Shown: positions 26,532 to 36,267 of the stretch, one piece after another
Position numbering within the stretch: position 1 is the stretch's first letter
Layout of the letters: each line of letters begins with the position of its first letter
From: Bacteroidaceae bacterium HV4-6-C5C
Lineage (GTDB): Bacteria; Bacteroidota; Bacteroidia; Bacteroidales; Bacteroidaceae
Assembly: GCA_007896885.1 (NCBI GenBank)
Contig: VOIU01000006.1
Location: forward strand, 123,381 to 187,380
DNA length: 64,000 nucleotides
Reading direction: 5' to 3'
Program-made: the position numbers and the translations under genes
Notes under the pieces: model-generated
The model's input: the letters and a program-made list of their open reading frames with translations, nothing else
What the model was told of the DNA's origin: nothing
The model's database searches: none

Positions 26532-29500
26532 CTATTTGGAATACTGTTCGATTTCAGGTTTCGCATCAGAATTATCCAAATCGTTCCATTCCATCGGTTT
26601 TACTTTTTCTTGTAAGTACTGGAAGACAACAAATAGAGTCGGTACGACGAAAATCTGAAGCACCATACCAATAAGCATACCACCAATAGCAGCTGTACCT
26701 AACGTGCGGTTACCGTGTGCGCCTACTCCAAAAGCAAACATTAATGGAAGTAAACCAACAATCATAGCCAATGAGGTCATCAATATCGGTCGTAAACGAG
26801 CGGCAGCACCCAACACAGCAGCCCATGTTAAACTCATACCCATCTTACGACGATCAAGTGCAAATTCTACAATCAAAATTGCATTTTTTGCGAGAAGTCC
26901 CATTAGCATGATTAAGGCGATTTGCATATAGATGTCATTAGACATACTTCCCAAAATCATTTTGAGAATAGAGATATTTCCGATAGCACTCATTCCGTTT
27001 ACAAAAAGGAAGCTTCCTAATAAACCAAATGGTATTGAGAGCAATACGGCGAGTGGCAATATATAACTTTCATATTGTGCACTAAGTAGTAGATATACAA
27101 ACACAAAGCATAGCACAAAAATAAGTCCAGTGGTACTTCCACTTGTTGATGCTTCCTCACGAGCCATACCTCCCAATTCATAACTATATCCTGTTGGCAA
27201 ATTCTGTTGAGCTACTTCGGAAATAGTTTTTAGCGCCTGTCCTGACGTATAACCTTCACCCGGTGAAACCATTACTTTGATAGAAGTATAAAGATTGAAT
27301 CGGTTGATTATATCTGGAGCATATATTTTTTTGACTGAAATGAATTGTGAAATCGGAGCCATCTCCGAGCCGTTTCGTATTTTAATATTCTGTAAAGATT
27401 CTAGATTTGCCCGGGATGCAGGATCGGCTTGTATCATTACTCGATACATCCTACCGAAACGATTGAAATTGGATGCATAAATACCACCATAATATCCTTG
27501 CATGGTTGTTAAGATATCATTTGGGTTGATTCCTGCCTTTTTACATGCAGCAGCATCAATATCAATCATATATTCAGGGAATTTCGGGTTAAATGTTGTT
27601 TGCGCCGATTTTATTTCAGGACGTGACGACAATGCAGCAATATAGCCTTTTACTACATCGTTGAATTTGTTAATGTCTCCACCTGTCTTATCCTGCATAT
27701 TTAATTCGATATCACTCGAAGCCGAATATCCCGGTATCATTGGAGGTGTAAAGAAGAGCACTTGTGCCTCTTTTATAATCTTTTGGGCGCGCATGTAGAG
27801 AGATGCAAACACTATAGTGGAGTTCTGCATCATAGCACGTTCTTCCCAAGGCTTTAGCTTAATAATAAATGAGCCATATGAAGGCCCTTGTCCGCCAAGG
27901 AAGCTGAATCCCGCAATCAAAGTACGTGAAGATACCGCTGGATCTGCGGCAACGAGGCTATCTACACGTGCTAAAACAACTGCAGCACGTTCTTGTGAAG
28001 TGCCTGGGGGTAATGTAACTGCTCCCATAATTACACCGGTATCTTCACCGGGAACCATACCTGTTGGGGTCGTTTTCATAAGTATAATCAACAGAATGAT
28101 TGCAATGCCTACTAAGCCGAAAGCGATCCACTTTTTATGAATGAAGAATAACACACGTTTTTTATATCTCTTTAGAATACCATCGTAAGCAGTATTGAAT
28201 GCTGTATGGAAACGGGAGATAAAGGTTGATTTTTTTTCTTCATGTTCATCATGAGGCTTTAATAATATGGCACATAATGCGGGGCTAAGAGTTAATGCAT
28301 TCAATGCGGATATAGCGATTGCAATTGCCATAGTCAGTCCAAATTGCCGATAGAACGTTCCTGCCGTACCTCCCATGAAGCTTACCGGTATAAATACGGA
28401 CATCATTACAAGAGTAATCGAAACAATGGCTCCTCCCAATTCACTCATCGCATCTATGGAGGCTTGTTTTGCCGATTTGTATCCTTGATCAAGCTTGGCA
28501 TGAACTCCTTCTACCACCACTATCGCATCGTCCACCACAATCGCAATCGCCAAAACCATGGCACATAATGTTAAAAGGTTAATGCTGAATCCAATCATAG
28601 ACAGGACAAAGAATGTACCAATTAAAGCTACCGGTATTGCGATCGCCGGTATTAATGTTGATCGAAGATCCTGTAAAAAGATATACACAACAATAAATAC
28701 AAGTAAAAAAGCTTCAAGCAAAGTCTTAATTACTTCGTGGATAGAGGCGAATAAGAAATCATTGGCGTTCATTGCTACGCTGGTTTCTAGACCTGCCGGT
28801 AAAGTTTTTTGGGATTCCTTCAGTAATTGTTCTATATCAGTAATTGTCTGTGTTGCATTCGTTCCAGCCATCTGGTATACGATACAAGTCACTGATTTAT
28901 GTCCGTTTACTTTGTTGTTCCAAGCATAAGACAAACGCCCCATTTCTACTTTTGCAATGTCTTTCAGCCGAAGAACTTGCCCATTTGGAAGGGCTTTGAT
29001 TACAATGTTTTCAAATTCCTGAGGTTGTTTCAAACGTCCTTTATAGCTGATCGTATATTGGAAAGATTGGTTTCCTTGCTCTCCAAATTGACCTGGAGCT
29101 GCTTCTACGTTTTGTTCGGCAAGAGCCGTTGTCACGTCACCCGGAATAAGTTTATATTGAGCCATAACTTCGGGTTTTAACCATATTCGCATGGAATAAT
29201 CCTGCCCGAATACATTTGCTTCGCCTACACCCTTAACACGTTGTATTTCAGGGATCAAGTTGATCTTAGCATAATTTTCAATGAATTCCATCTTGTATTT
29301 ATCTTCTTTGTCATAAATAGAAAATACAAGTAGCATCGAATTTTGGCGTTTTGCAGTAGTGACACCGACTTTTGTAACCTCAGCAGGAAGCAGTCCTTGT
29401 GCCATGGAAACGCGATTTTGCACATTCACTGCAGCCATATCAGGATTAGTTCCTTGCTTAAAGTAAATATTGATTGAACCTGTTCCATTATCAGCTGCAG

Positions 29501-29744
29501 ATGATTGCATATACATCATATTCTCTACACCATTGATTTGATTTTCCAATGGAGCAATCACAGAATTTAATACAGTTGATGCATTAGCTCCCGTATAAGT
29601 AGCCGAAACAGTTACTGTAGGAGGGGCTATATCCGGATATTGAGTGACTGGTAATGTCGCTAGCCCTATGACGCCTAGAATAACTATTACGATTGAGATA
29701 ACCGTTGATAGTACCGGGCGGTTAATAAATCTATCTAATTTCAT
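26532..29744 (-). CDS. RND multidrug efflux permease (HAE1/AcrB family)
   Basis: 1070 residues, typical AcrB length. The N-terminus FINRPVLSTVISIVIVILGVIGL is the first TM helix of the family. LAIAIVVDDAIVVVEGVHAKL contains the TM4 Asp-Asp proton relay pair, and GGTAGTFYRQFGLTMAIAI and the C-terminal RLRPILMTSLAMIVGLLPL are also conserved. It is a trimeric inner-membrane proton/drug antiporter with large periplasmic porter and docking domains. It lies 15 bases after the adaptor gene and 28 before the channel gene; these form one complete tripartite pump. Confidence 0.96.
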   Translation of the reverse strand: MKLDRFINRPVLSTVISIVIVILGVIGLATLPVTQYPDIAPPTVTVSATYTGANASTVLNSVIAPLENQINGVENMMYMQSSAADNGTGSINIYFKQGTNPDMAAVNVQNRVSMAQGLLPAEVTKVGVTTAKRQNSMLLVFSIYDKEDKYKMEFIENYAKINLIPEIQRVKGVGEANVFGQDYSMRIWLKPEVMAQYKLIPGDVTTALAEQNVEAAPGQFGEQGNQSFQYTISYKGRLKQPQEFENIVIKALPNGQVLRLKDIAKVEMGRLSYAWNNKVNGHKSVTCIVYQMAGTNATQTITDIEQLLKESQKTLPAGLETSVAMNANDFLFASIHEVIKTLLEAFLLVFIVVYIFLQDLRSTLIPAIAIPVALIGTFFVLSMIGFSINLLTLCAMVLAIAIVVDDAIVVVEGVHAKLDQGYKSAKQASIDAMSELGGAIVSITLVMMSVFIPVSFMGGTAGTFYRQFGLTMAIAIAISALNALTLSPALCAILLKPHDEHEEKKSTFISRFHTAFNTAYDGILKRYKKRVLFFIHKKWIAFGLVGIAIILLIILMKTTPTGMVPGEDTGVIMGAVTLPPGTSQERAAVVLARVDSLVAADPAVSSRTLIAGFSFLGGQGPSYGSFIIKLKPWEERAMMQNSTIVFASLYMRAQKIIKEAQVLFFTPPMIPGYSASSDIELNMQDKTGGDINKFNDVVKGYIAALSSRPEIKSAQTTFNPKFPEYMIDIDAAACKKAGINPNDILTTMQGYYGGIYASNFNRFGRMYRVMIQADPASRANLESLQNIKIRNGSEMAPISQFISVKKIYAPDIINRFNLYTSIKVMVSPGEGYTSGQALKTISEVAQQNLPTGYSYELGGMAREEASTSGSTTGLIFVLCFVFVYLLLSAQYESYILPLAVLLSIPFGLLGSFLFVNGMSAIGNISILKMILGSMSNDIYMQIALIMLMGLLAKNAILIVEFALDRRKMGMSLTWAAVLGAAARLRPILMTSLAMIVGLLPLMFAFGVGAHGNRTLGTAAIGGMLIGMVLQIFVVPTLFVVFQYLQEKVKPMEWNDLDNSDAKPEIEQYSK

Positions 29745-29759
29745 ATTTTTATCCGATTT

Positions 29760-30932
29760 TTATTTGAAAGCTGTAGAAAGATTACCTTCTTTTTGGTCTT
29801 TTAGTGCTTTTTGATATTCAGATTGTTTTTGAGCTTGTGTGATAGGCTTAATTTTATCTCCGTCTTTCAAATTCTGCACGTTTTCAGTTACAATTTTATC
29901 GCCTGGTTTGAGCCCACTTGTTACAAAGTAATGCTGCCCATCGTCAAGAGTCGAAATTTGTATTTCTGTGTTTTTTACTGTATTGTTAGGCTGTAAAACG
30001 TATACGAATTTCTTGTCTTGAATTTCTACCGTCGCAGACTGAGGGACCATGATAATGTTTTTAAGCTCATAAGGAAATACAACTTTGGCCGTACCACCAC
30101 TACGTAAAATATTTCGTGAGTTAGGGAAAGTTGCACGCATGCTTACCGAACCTGTGCTTGAATCGATCACTCCACTAATAGTTTCTACTTTACCTTTGCT
30201 TTCATAAATGCTTCCGTCAATGAGTTGCAATTCAACTGCGGGCATCTTTGCCAACATTTCTTTCATGCTTCCTCCTTCACGTGTGAGATCTAATAGCTGC
30301 TTTTCAGTCATTGAGAAGTACACATACATTTGTGAGATATCAGAAATCGTTGTCAGAGGAGTCGTAGATGAAGAGTTGACCAAGCTTCCTACGCGGAATG
30401 GGATTGCTCCGGCAACTCCGTTAGATGGACTTGTTACTGTACAGTAAGAAAGATCTTGTCTTGCTTTAATCAGATTTGCTTTAGCTTGTGCTAAAGTAGC
30501 CTGAGTTGATTCAAGTTGGTTTTCAGCCATTTGTATATCATATTCACTGATGATATTCTTTTTAAGCAGCTCTCTTTTATTGTTAACTGTAAGCTGCTGT
30601 GTTGCTACAGACGCTTTTGCTGCTTTGACGTTAGCTTCGGCAATGTTAACAGCCTCTTTATATTGGAGAGGGTCGATTAAAAACAATGGTTGCCCTTTGC
30701 GAACTAGGTTACCTTCATCAATATAGAGTTTTGTAATGAATCCCGCCACTTTAGGGCGAATCTCTACATCTTGTTTACCTTTGATTGTAGCAGGATAACT
30801 GCTGGTAGTATTTGCATCGGTGGTTTGTACAGCAGCTACTGCACATTCCGGAATGTTGTTTTTGCCTTTATCGCTTTGTCCACAGCTGAACAATACCAGG
30901 CAACATCCTAATAAAATTAATTGGCTCTTCAT
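29760..30932 (-). CDS. RND efflux periplasmic adaptor (membrane fusion protein), lipoprotein
   Basis: Start set at the ATG 30932 (390 residues, MKSQLILLGCCLVLFSC), which places the lipobox LFSC with Cys17 in a normal position; the frame is open to an ATG at 30950. Lipoyl halves are at about 45-75 (IKGKQDVEIRPKVAGFITKLYIDEGNLVRKGQPLFLID) and about 160-190, flanking a coiled-coil hairpin. A beta-barrel and membrane-proximal domain follow (GLKPGDKIVTENVQNLKDGDKIKP). It bridges the RND pump and outer-membrane channel. First gene of the operon. Confidence 0.94.
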   Translation of the reverse strand: MKSQLILLGCCLVLFSCGQSDKGKNNIPECAVAAVQTTDANTTSSYPATIKGKQDVEIRPKVAGFITKLYIDEGNLVRKGQPLFLIDPLQYKEAVNIAEANVKAAKASVATQQLTVNNKRELLKKNIISEYDIQMAENQLESTQATLAQAKANLIKARQDLSYCTVTSPSNGVAGAIPFRVGSLVNSSSTTPLTTISDISQMYVYFSMTEKQLLDLTREGGSMKEMLAKMPAVELQLIDGSIYESKGKVETISGVIDSSTGSVSMRATFPNSRNILRSGGTAKVVFPYELKNIIMVPQSATVEIQDKKFVYVLQPNNTVKNTEIQISTLDDGQHYFVTSGLKPGDKIVTENVQNLKDGDKIKPITQAQKQSEYQKALKDQKEGNLSTAFK

Positions 30933-31052
30933 ACTCGTTGTTATTATCATTATTCTATACTTAATGTTTCTAGTCTGTTATGTGTGTTATGAGTCATAAT
31001 TTAGAGAAAAGGATAAGGGAAAACTCTATAAAGCGAAACAGTTTTCGGTCTG

Positions 31053-31060
31053 CAAAAATA
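31053..31060 (-). promoter_or_regulatory. -7 box upstream of the RND efflux operon
   Basis: On the minus strand 31060-31053 reads TATTTTTG (TAnnTTTG), 120 bases before the adaptor start. No repressor gene adjoins the operon. The gap 30933-31486 is very AT-rich. It also contains a perfect 12-base palindrome CTTTTGCAAAAG at 31236-31247, which could be a regulator site, and no convincing gene. Confidence 0.45.
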
Positions 31061-31450
31061 TCTATTTCTTAAATAGGTTGCTTTTTTTCTTGATACATTT
31101 AACTTATGTTTTCATATCTCGGCTCTTTCTGAATTATATGTTATACTCTTTTCCATATTTCTTTCAATTGAACCTAAAAAAGAATAAAATCAAGCTACTA
31201 AACGTTTTTCGTTTCTGCTCTTTTCAAAACTATTGCTTTTGCAAAAGTATTTCAAATATGAATTACATTTTAATATATTTGTCTATTTTATGGTTAATAA
31301 TCGGCTAATTCCGGATATAAATCGCCGAATTAGGAATGTTTCCCTTTATTATAATGTTTTTTTTAAAAAAGATGTTCAATGGAAATAAGTTTAAATGAAG
31401 CGAGATTGATAAAATACTGTAAAGCATGATGCTAATTTATGGATAAGCTT

Positions 31451-31458
31451 TATTTTTG
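31451..31458 (+). promoter_or_regulatory. -7 box upstream of the Ig-like lipoprotein gene
   Basis: TATTTTTG fits TAnnTTTG and lies 28 bases before the ATG at 31487. It falls inside the longest open frame (from 31439), which supports the downstream start with a normal lipoprotein signal. Confidence 0.45.
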
Positions 31459-31486
31459 CATCATGTTAAATTGTAAATTTCCTAAT

Positions 31487-33394
31487 ATGGGAATGTATTT
31501 TCGTAAGATTGCATCAATAGCTGCTATAATAGCCATATTATATTCATGTGCTAGTGTCGGTCGTATTGAAGGTGGTCCAATTGATGAAGCTCCACCTCAT
31601 TTCATTGCAAGTACTCCGGATCCGGGAGCACTTAATAATACAAAAAAGAAAATTTCAATTTTGTTTGATGAGTATATAAAGCTTGAAAAGGCTAATGAAA
31701 AGGTTGTAATATCACCACCTCAGGTGCAACAACCCGAAATAAAGGCTAACGGGAAAAGAGTTGTGGTGGAGCTACAGGATTCATTAAAATCCAATACTAC
31801 CTATACAATTGATTTTGCAGATGCTATACAAGATAATAATGAAGGGAATGTATTACCGGATTTTAGCTTTACTTTCTCTACCGGGACTGTAATTGATTCC
31901 ATGGTTGTAGCTGGTACCGTACTGAATGCTTCTAATTTGGAGCCTGTGAAAGGCATGCTTGTTGGGTTGCATAATAATTTGGTGGACTCAGTTTTCACCA
32001 CTAAGCCTTTTGATCGAGTTGGGCGTACTGATAGCCGTGGACGATTCACAGTTCGTGGAGTTGCTCCTGGTAAATATCGTATTTATGCATTACAAGATGC
32101 AGATCAGAATTTTTCATATAGCCAGCCTACAGAAGCTATTGCATTTAATGACTCTTTAGTTATTCCTTCGATGGAACAACGTACTCGGAAAGATACAATT
32201 TGGCAAGATTCATTGACTATAGACACTATTGTAGATCAAGTCTATACTCATTATTTGCCGGATGATCTCATTCTACGCTCTTTCAAGGAGGTGAATCATT
32301 CCCAGCGATTGATTAAAAGCGAACGCTTGGATCCTCGTAAAATCTCTTTGTATTTTTCAGCTCCAGCTGATACATTACCAACAATAAAAGGCCTGAACTT
32401 TAATGAGCATGATGCGTTTGTTATAGAACAGACTACAGGGCGTAATGATACCATTCATTATTGGCTGAAAGATTCATTATTGTATAAGCGGGATACGTTG
32501 AAGCTGAGTCTTCGTTATCTTTATACAGATTCCCTTCAGAGATTGATTCCACGTACTGATACTTTAAACCTTGTAGCTAAAAATAAACTAAAGTTAGATA
32601 AGGATATAGTTAAGGAAAAGAAGAAGAAATCTAAGGATAAAGCGGATAAAGAAGTACAATTTTTATCGATTGATGCATATGTTCCCGGTTCTATGGATGT
32701 CTATGACTATATTTCGCTGACATTTACCGAACCGATAAAATCATATTCAAAAGATAGTATTCATTTGAGGCAGAGAGTTGACTCCTTGTGGCAAGACGTT
32801 TCTTTTGATATAGATAGAGATACTTTGGATTTAAAACGCTATAATTTATATGCTGATTGGAAGCCTGGTGAAAGTTATGAATTTAGTGTTGATTCCACTA
32901 ACTTTAAAGGAATATACGGATTATTTACTGATAAGATAAAAAAAGAATTTAAAGTGAAGAAGTTGGAAGAATACGGGCAAATATTTTTCAATATAACGAA
33001 TGTTTCCAATCCTGCTTTTGTGGAATTGTTGGATGCTCAGGATAAGGTAGTCCGCACAGTTCCAGTCGTTGGTGGTAAAGCTGATTTCTATTTTTTGAAT
33101 CCGGGAAAATACGCAGCTCGACTTGTTGAAGATAGAAATAAGAACGGGAAATGGGATCCGGGGAACTACAAAAAGAAAATGCAGCCAGAAATGGTATATT
33201 ATTATTATCAAGTTTTGGAACTTAAGGCAAATTTTGATCTGATACAAGATTGGAATACAATGATGAAGCCTTTGGATAAACAGAAGCCTGATGAACTAAA
33301 AAAACAAAAACCAGATGAAAATAAGAAGAAGAAAAGTAGTTCAAACCAAAAAAATCGGAGTAATAATACCGGTTCATCTAACTTTATGCGTTAG
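31487..33394 (+). CDS. Ig-like domain lipoprotein (SbsA-type Ig at N-terminus)
   Basis: 635 residues from the ATG at 31487 (a second ATG two codons on is equally good). The lipobox is ILYSC with Cys21. Next is ASVGRIEGGPIDEAPPHFIAST and a bacterial Ig-like domain (about 40-135: KKISILFDEYIKLEKANEKV through YTIDFADAIQDNNEGN). A carboxypeptidase-regulatory-like beta sandwich follows (about 145-215, VAGTVLNASNLEPVKGMLV). The lysine-rich tail (after about 600) is low complexity. Orthologues occur widely in Bacteroidales as envelope lipoproteins of unknown role. Its 3' end overlaps the next gene by 80 bases, which implies translational coupling. Confidence 0.8.
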   Translation: MGMYFRKIASIAAIIAILYSCASVGRIEGGPIDEAPPHFIASTPDPGALNNTKKKISILFDEYIKLEKANEKVVISPPQVQQPEIKANGKRVVVELQDSLKSNTTYTIDFADAIQDNNEGNVLPDFSFTFSTGTVIDSMVVAGTVLNASNLEPVKGMLVGLHNNLVDSVFTTKPFDRVGRTDSRGRFTVRGVAPGKYRIYALQDADQNFSYSQPTEAIAFNDSLVIPSMEQRTRKDTIWQDSLTIDTIVDQVYTHYLPDDLILRSFKEVNHSQRLIKSERLDPRKISLYFSAPADTLPTIKGLNFNEHDAFVIEQTTGRNDTIHYWLKDSLLYKRDTLKLSLRYLYTDSLQRLIPRTDTLNLVAKNKLKLDKDIVKEKKKKSKDKADKEVQFLSIDAYVPGSMDVYDYISLTFTEPIKSYSKDSIHLRQRVDSLWQDVSFDIDRDTLDLKRYNLYADWKPGESYEFSVDSTNFKGIYGLFTDKIKKEFKVKKLEEYGQIFFNITNVSNPAFVELLDAQDKVVRTVPVVGGKADFYFLNPGKYAARLVEDRNKNGKWDPGNYKKKMQPEMVYYYYQVLELKANFDLIQDWNTMMKPLDKQKPDELKKQKPDENKKKKSSSNQKNRSNNTGSSNFMR

Positions 33395-34199
33395 AAGTTT
33401 GTGTCTGTTAATTGCATTTTTTTTCAGTTTTGATCCTTTTACGTATGCACAATGTACTGCTAAGAATGATGCTTTCAAGTCTGGCGAACAAGTTGTTTAT
33501 GATTTGTATTTTAACTGGAAATTTATTTGGAAGAAGGTTGGCATGGCCAGTTTGACAACGTATAGTACGACTTACCAATCTCGTCCTGCTTTTCGCTTTA
33601 ATTTATTATCTGTGGGGAGTAAAAAAACAGATTTCTTCTTTAAAATGCGTGATACCTTAACGTGCTTTGTAAGCGATAAGATGGAGCCACTGTATTTTAG
33701 AAAAGGGGCTGAAGAAGGTGATCGTTATACAGTAGATGAGGCATGGTTCTCTTATAGAAATGGGATTTCGTATGTAAAGCAAAAACGTACTTGGCGCAAC
33801 GGGGAAGTGAATGAGATGGAGTATAATGATAGCCGCTGCATATATGATATGCTTAGCATCTTGGCTCAGGCTCGTTCTTACAATCCGGAAGACTATAAGA
33901 TAGGTGATCGGATTCGCTTTCCCATGGCAACAGGGAGAAAGGTAGAAGAGCAGATCTTGATTTACCGTGGAAAGAAAAACATTGAAGCAAATAATGACTC
34001 TACTTATCGATGTCTTGTTTTTTCTTTAGTAGAATATAAAAAGGGTAAAGAGAAGGAAGTGATTACATTTTATGTTTCCGATGATAAGAACCATTTACCG
34101 ATCCGCCTTGATATGTATCTAAATTTTGGTTCAGCGAAAGCTTTTTTCAAAGGTGTTAAAGGATATCGGCATCCTATGGGCGCAGTAGTTCCAAAATAG
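33315..34199 (+). CDS. DUF3108-like exported protein
   Basis: 294 residues from 33315, with a basic N-region and a hydrophobic segment (about 25-42) ending FTYAQ, so likely a signal peptide. The mature part begins with FKSGEQVVYDLYFNWKFIWKKVGMASL, typical of DUF3108 envelope proteins, and continues with beta strands to KAFFKGVKGYRHP. It overlaps the upstream lipoprotein gene by 80 bases in another frame. No downstream start would keep the hydrophobic segment with a basic N-region, so the overlap seems real. Role in the envelope unknown. Converges with the thioesterase gene with a 5-base gap. Confidence 0.78.
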   Translation: MKIRRRKVVQTKKIGVIIPVHLTLCVRSLCLLIAFFFSFDPFTYAQCTAKNDAFKSGEQVVYDLYFNWKFIWKKVGMASLTTYSTTYQSRPAFRFNLLSVGSKKTDFFFKMRDTLTCFVSDKMEPLYFRKGAEEGDRYTVDEAWFSYRNGISYVKQKRTWRNGEVNEMEYNDSRCIYDMLSILAQARSYNPEDYKIGDRIRFPMATGRKVEEQILIYRGKKNIEANNDSTYRCLVFSLVEYKKGKEKEVITFYVSDDKNHLPIRLDMYLNFGSAKAFFKGVKGYRHPMGAVVPK

Positions 34200-34204
34200 A
34201 CTGT

Positions 34205-34609
34205 TTATAGTTGAAAAGGCAGAGCTTTGTTTTTGCAAAAAATACTCGATTCAAAAGCTGCAATTAATTCTCCATTTTGATTGGTAACTTCTACTTGATA
34301 AAATCCTGTACTCCGCCCTTTATATCGTTCTTTTGCTTCTGCATATAAGATATCACCAACTCCACTGCTACGTAGAAAGGTAATGTTTGACGATAGTGAA
34401 ACAGCGAGAACCCCATGCGAATTGGCTGCTGCAGCTAAAGCTAGATCTGCAAGAGTGAAGATTACGCCTCCTTGAGTAAGATTTCCCGCATTAAGGTGTT
34501 TATCTGCAATGGTAACAGATGCTTTGCCGTATCCCTTTTTTATCTCTATTAGCTTTATTCCGGATTGAGCGGCAAAATGATCTTTTTCGAAGAACTCTTT
34601 AGGGGTCAT
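34205..34609 (-). CDS. Hotdog-fold acyl-CoA thioesterase (PaaI/YbgC-like)
   Basis: 134 residues, hotdog-fold length. The pattern HLNAGNLTQGGVIFTLADLALAAAANS (around 38-64) is the PaaI-type thioesterase motif, with Asn42-Gly near the acyl pocket and Asp near 55. The C-terminus ends in a beta strand EVTNQNGELIAAFESSIFCK. It hydrolyses acyl- or aryl-CoA thioesters; substrate unknown. Transcribed after cysS with a 26-base gap, so probably part of that transcript. Confidence 0.83.
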   Translation of the reverse strand: MTPKEFFEKDHFAAQSGIKLIEIKKGYGKASVTIADKHLNAGNLTQGGVIFTLADLALAAAANSHGVLAVSLSSNITFLRSSGVGDILYAEAKERYKGRSTGFYQVEVTNQNGELIAAFESSIFCKNKALPFQL

Positions 34610-34635
34610 AATCTGTTTTTTATGAAAATGATAGA

Positions 34636-36123
34636 TTATTTATTCAATTTCCAATCACATCCATCTTTTGTATCTTTGATTTCGAAGCCAAGCGCTGTTA
34701 GCTCGTTACGTATTTTATCAGAAGTAGCCCAATCTTTATTCTTTTTAGCTTTTAGGCGTTCCTCCAGTAGCATATCAACAACCTTTCCAAAGGCTATTTC
34801 TCGATCGGCATTCGAACTGTTCTCTTCTTTCAGTCCTAATATATCAAAGCAGAAAAGATGGAAAGTTTCTTTCAGTAATTCTAGATCTTCGGAAGTAATA
34901 GTGGCATTACCGGCAATGATGTTATTGATTAATTTTGTCCCATCAAATAAATGTGCAATAACGATGGGGGAATTTAAATCGTCATTCATTGCTTCATAGC
35001 ACTTCTCTCGTAAAGCTTTTATTTCGCTTGCAACTTGAGCCGAAGAAGAATCATTAGGGGTGATTTTATGCAATGCATTTATGGCATCCATTAGCCTGTT
35101 CAATCCTTTCTCGGAAGCTTGTAGGGCTTCATTACTAAAATCTACGGTGCTACGATATTGTGCCTGTAGAATGAAGAATCGGATTGTCATCGGAGTGTAG
35201 GCTTGTGCCAATAATTCGTGCGTACCACTGAAGAACTCATCCAATGTAATAAAATTGCCAAGAGATTTCCCCATTTTTGTGCCATTAATGGTGATCATGT
35301 TATTATGCATCCAATAATGTACCATGTCATCTCCTTGCGAAGCAATGGATTGCGCAATTTCACATTCATGGTGAGGGAAGATTAGATCCATTCCTCCACC
35401 ATGTATATCAAAATGTTCGCCTAAATACTTTTTTCCCATAGCAGTACACTCGCAGTGCCATCCGGGGAAACCATTTCCCCATGGAGAAGGCCAACGCATA
35501 ATGTGTTCGGGTTGTGCATTTTTCCATAAAGCAAAATCTGCAGGATTATGCTTCTCAGATTGCCCATCCAAATCGCGAGTTGTATTTAATACATCATCCA
35601 AATTGCGACCGGATAATTTGCCATAATGATGATCTTTGTTGTACTTCGCTACGTCAAAGTAAATTGATCCTTCACTTTCATAAGCATACCCATTTGCCAA
35701 AATCTCTTTTACAAGCTCAATTTGTTCTATAATATGTCCTGATGCATGAGGTTCAATACTCGGAGGAAGAACATTTAATGCATCCATGGCTTTGTGGTAA
35801 CGGTTTAAATAATATTGTACCACTTCCATCGGTTCGAGTTGTTCTAAACGGGCTTTCTTTGCTATTTTATCTTCTCCTTCATCGGCATCATGTTCTAGAT
35901 GCCCGACATCGGTGATGTTGCGAACGTAACGAACCTTATATCCCAAATGTGTGAGATAGCGGAACAACAAGTCAAAAGTAATTGCAGGCCTGGCATGCCC
36001 CAAATGAGCATCTCCATAGACAGTTGGCCCACATACATACATTCCTACATGAGGTGCATGTAAAGGGATGAATAGCTCTTTCTTCCTATCTAGAGTGTTG
36101 TAAATTGTTAGTTGTTGCTCCAT
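34636..36123 (-). CDS. cysS: Cysteine--tRNA ligase
   Basis: 495 residues. Class I synthetase marks: [19 protein letters not shown] (28-46) with zinc ligand Cys31 and the HIGH-type HLGH, the zinc-binding GWHCECTAM with Cys, [19 protein letters not shown], and [10 protein letters not shown] as the KMSKS loop. The C-terminal anticodon-binding part ends in [24 protein letters not shown]. It charges tRNA-Cys in the cytoplasm. A -7 box lies 31 bases upstream. Confidence 0.97.
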   Translation of the reverse strand: MEQQLTIYNTLDRKKELFIPLHAPHVGMYVCGPTVYGDAHLGHARPAITFDLLFRYLTHLGYKVRYVRNITDVGHLEHDADEGEDKIAKKARLEQLEPMEVVQYYLNRYHKAMDALNVLPPSIEPHASGHIIEQIELVKEILANGYAYESEGSIYFDVAKYNKDHHYGKLSGRNLDDVLNTTRDLDGQSEKHNPADFALWKNAQPEHIMRWPSPWGNGFPGWHCECTAMGKKYLGEHFDIHGGGMDLIFPHHECEIAQSIASQGDDMVHYWMHNNMITINGTKMGKSLGNFITLDEFFSGTHELLAQAYTPMTIRFFILQAQYRSTVDFSNEALQASEKGLNRLMDAINALHKITPNDSSSAQVASEIKALREKCYEAMNDDLNSPIVIAHLFDGTKLINNIIAGNATITSEDLELLKETFHLFCFDILGLKEENSSNADREIAFGKVVDMLLEERLKAKKNKDWATSDKIRNELTALGFEIKDTKDGCDWKLNK

Positions 36124-36153
36124 AACGTTGTGATACTTATATTTTCAAAATGA

Positions 36154-36161
36154 CAAATTTA
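36154..36161 (-). promoter_or_regulatory. -7 box upstream of cysS
   Basis: Minus strand 36161-36154 reads TAAATTTG, an exact TAnnTTTG match, 31 bases before the cysS start. It lies in the 144-base gap after the GH3-like gene, so cysS can be transcribed on its own. Confidence 0.5.
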
Positions 36162-36267
36162 TAACAAATAAAGTTATATTCGAAGTCTGTTCTTAATAAA
36201 TTGATTCTAGGTGTTTGTACCAAAATGATGTATCTTTAATAAAATGCTTTTGGCGTGATGAGCTGCT

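Noticed and set aside
31078..31308. Open frame of 76 codons in the gap upstream of the Ig-like lipoprotein
   Set aside because: Low-complexity Phe/Leu/Ile/Tyr-rich translation of AT-rich DNA, no motif, no ribosome-binding site and overlap with the intergenic palindrome.
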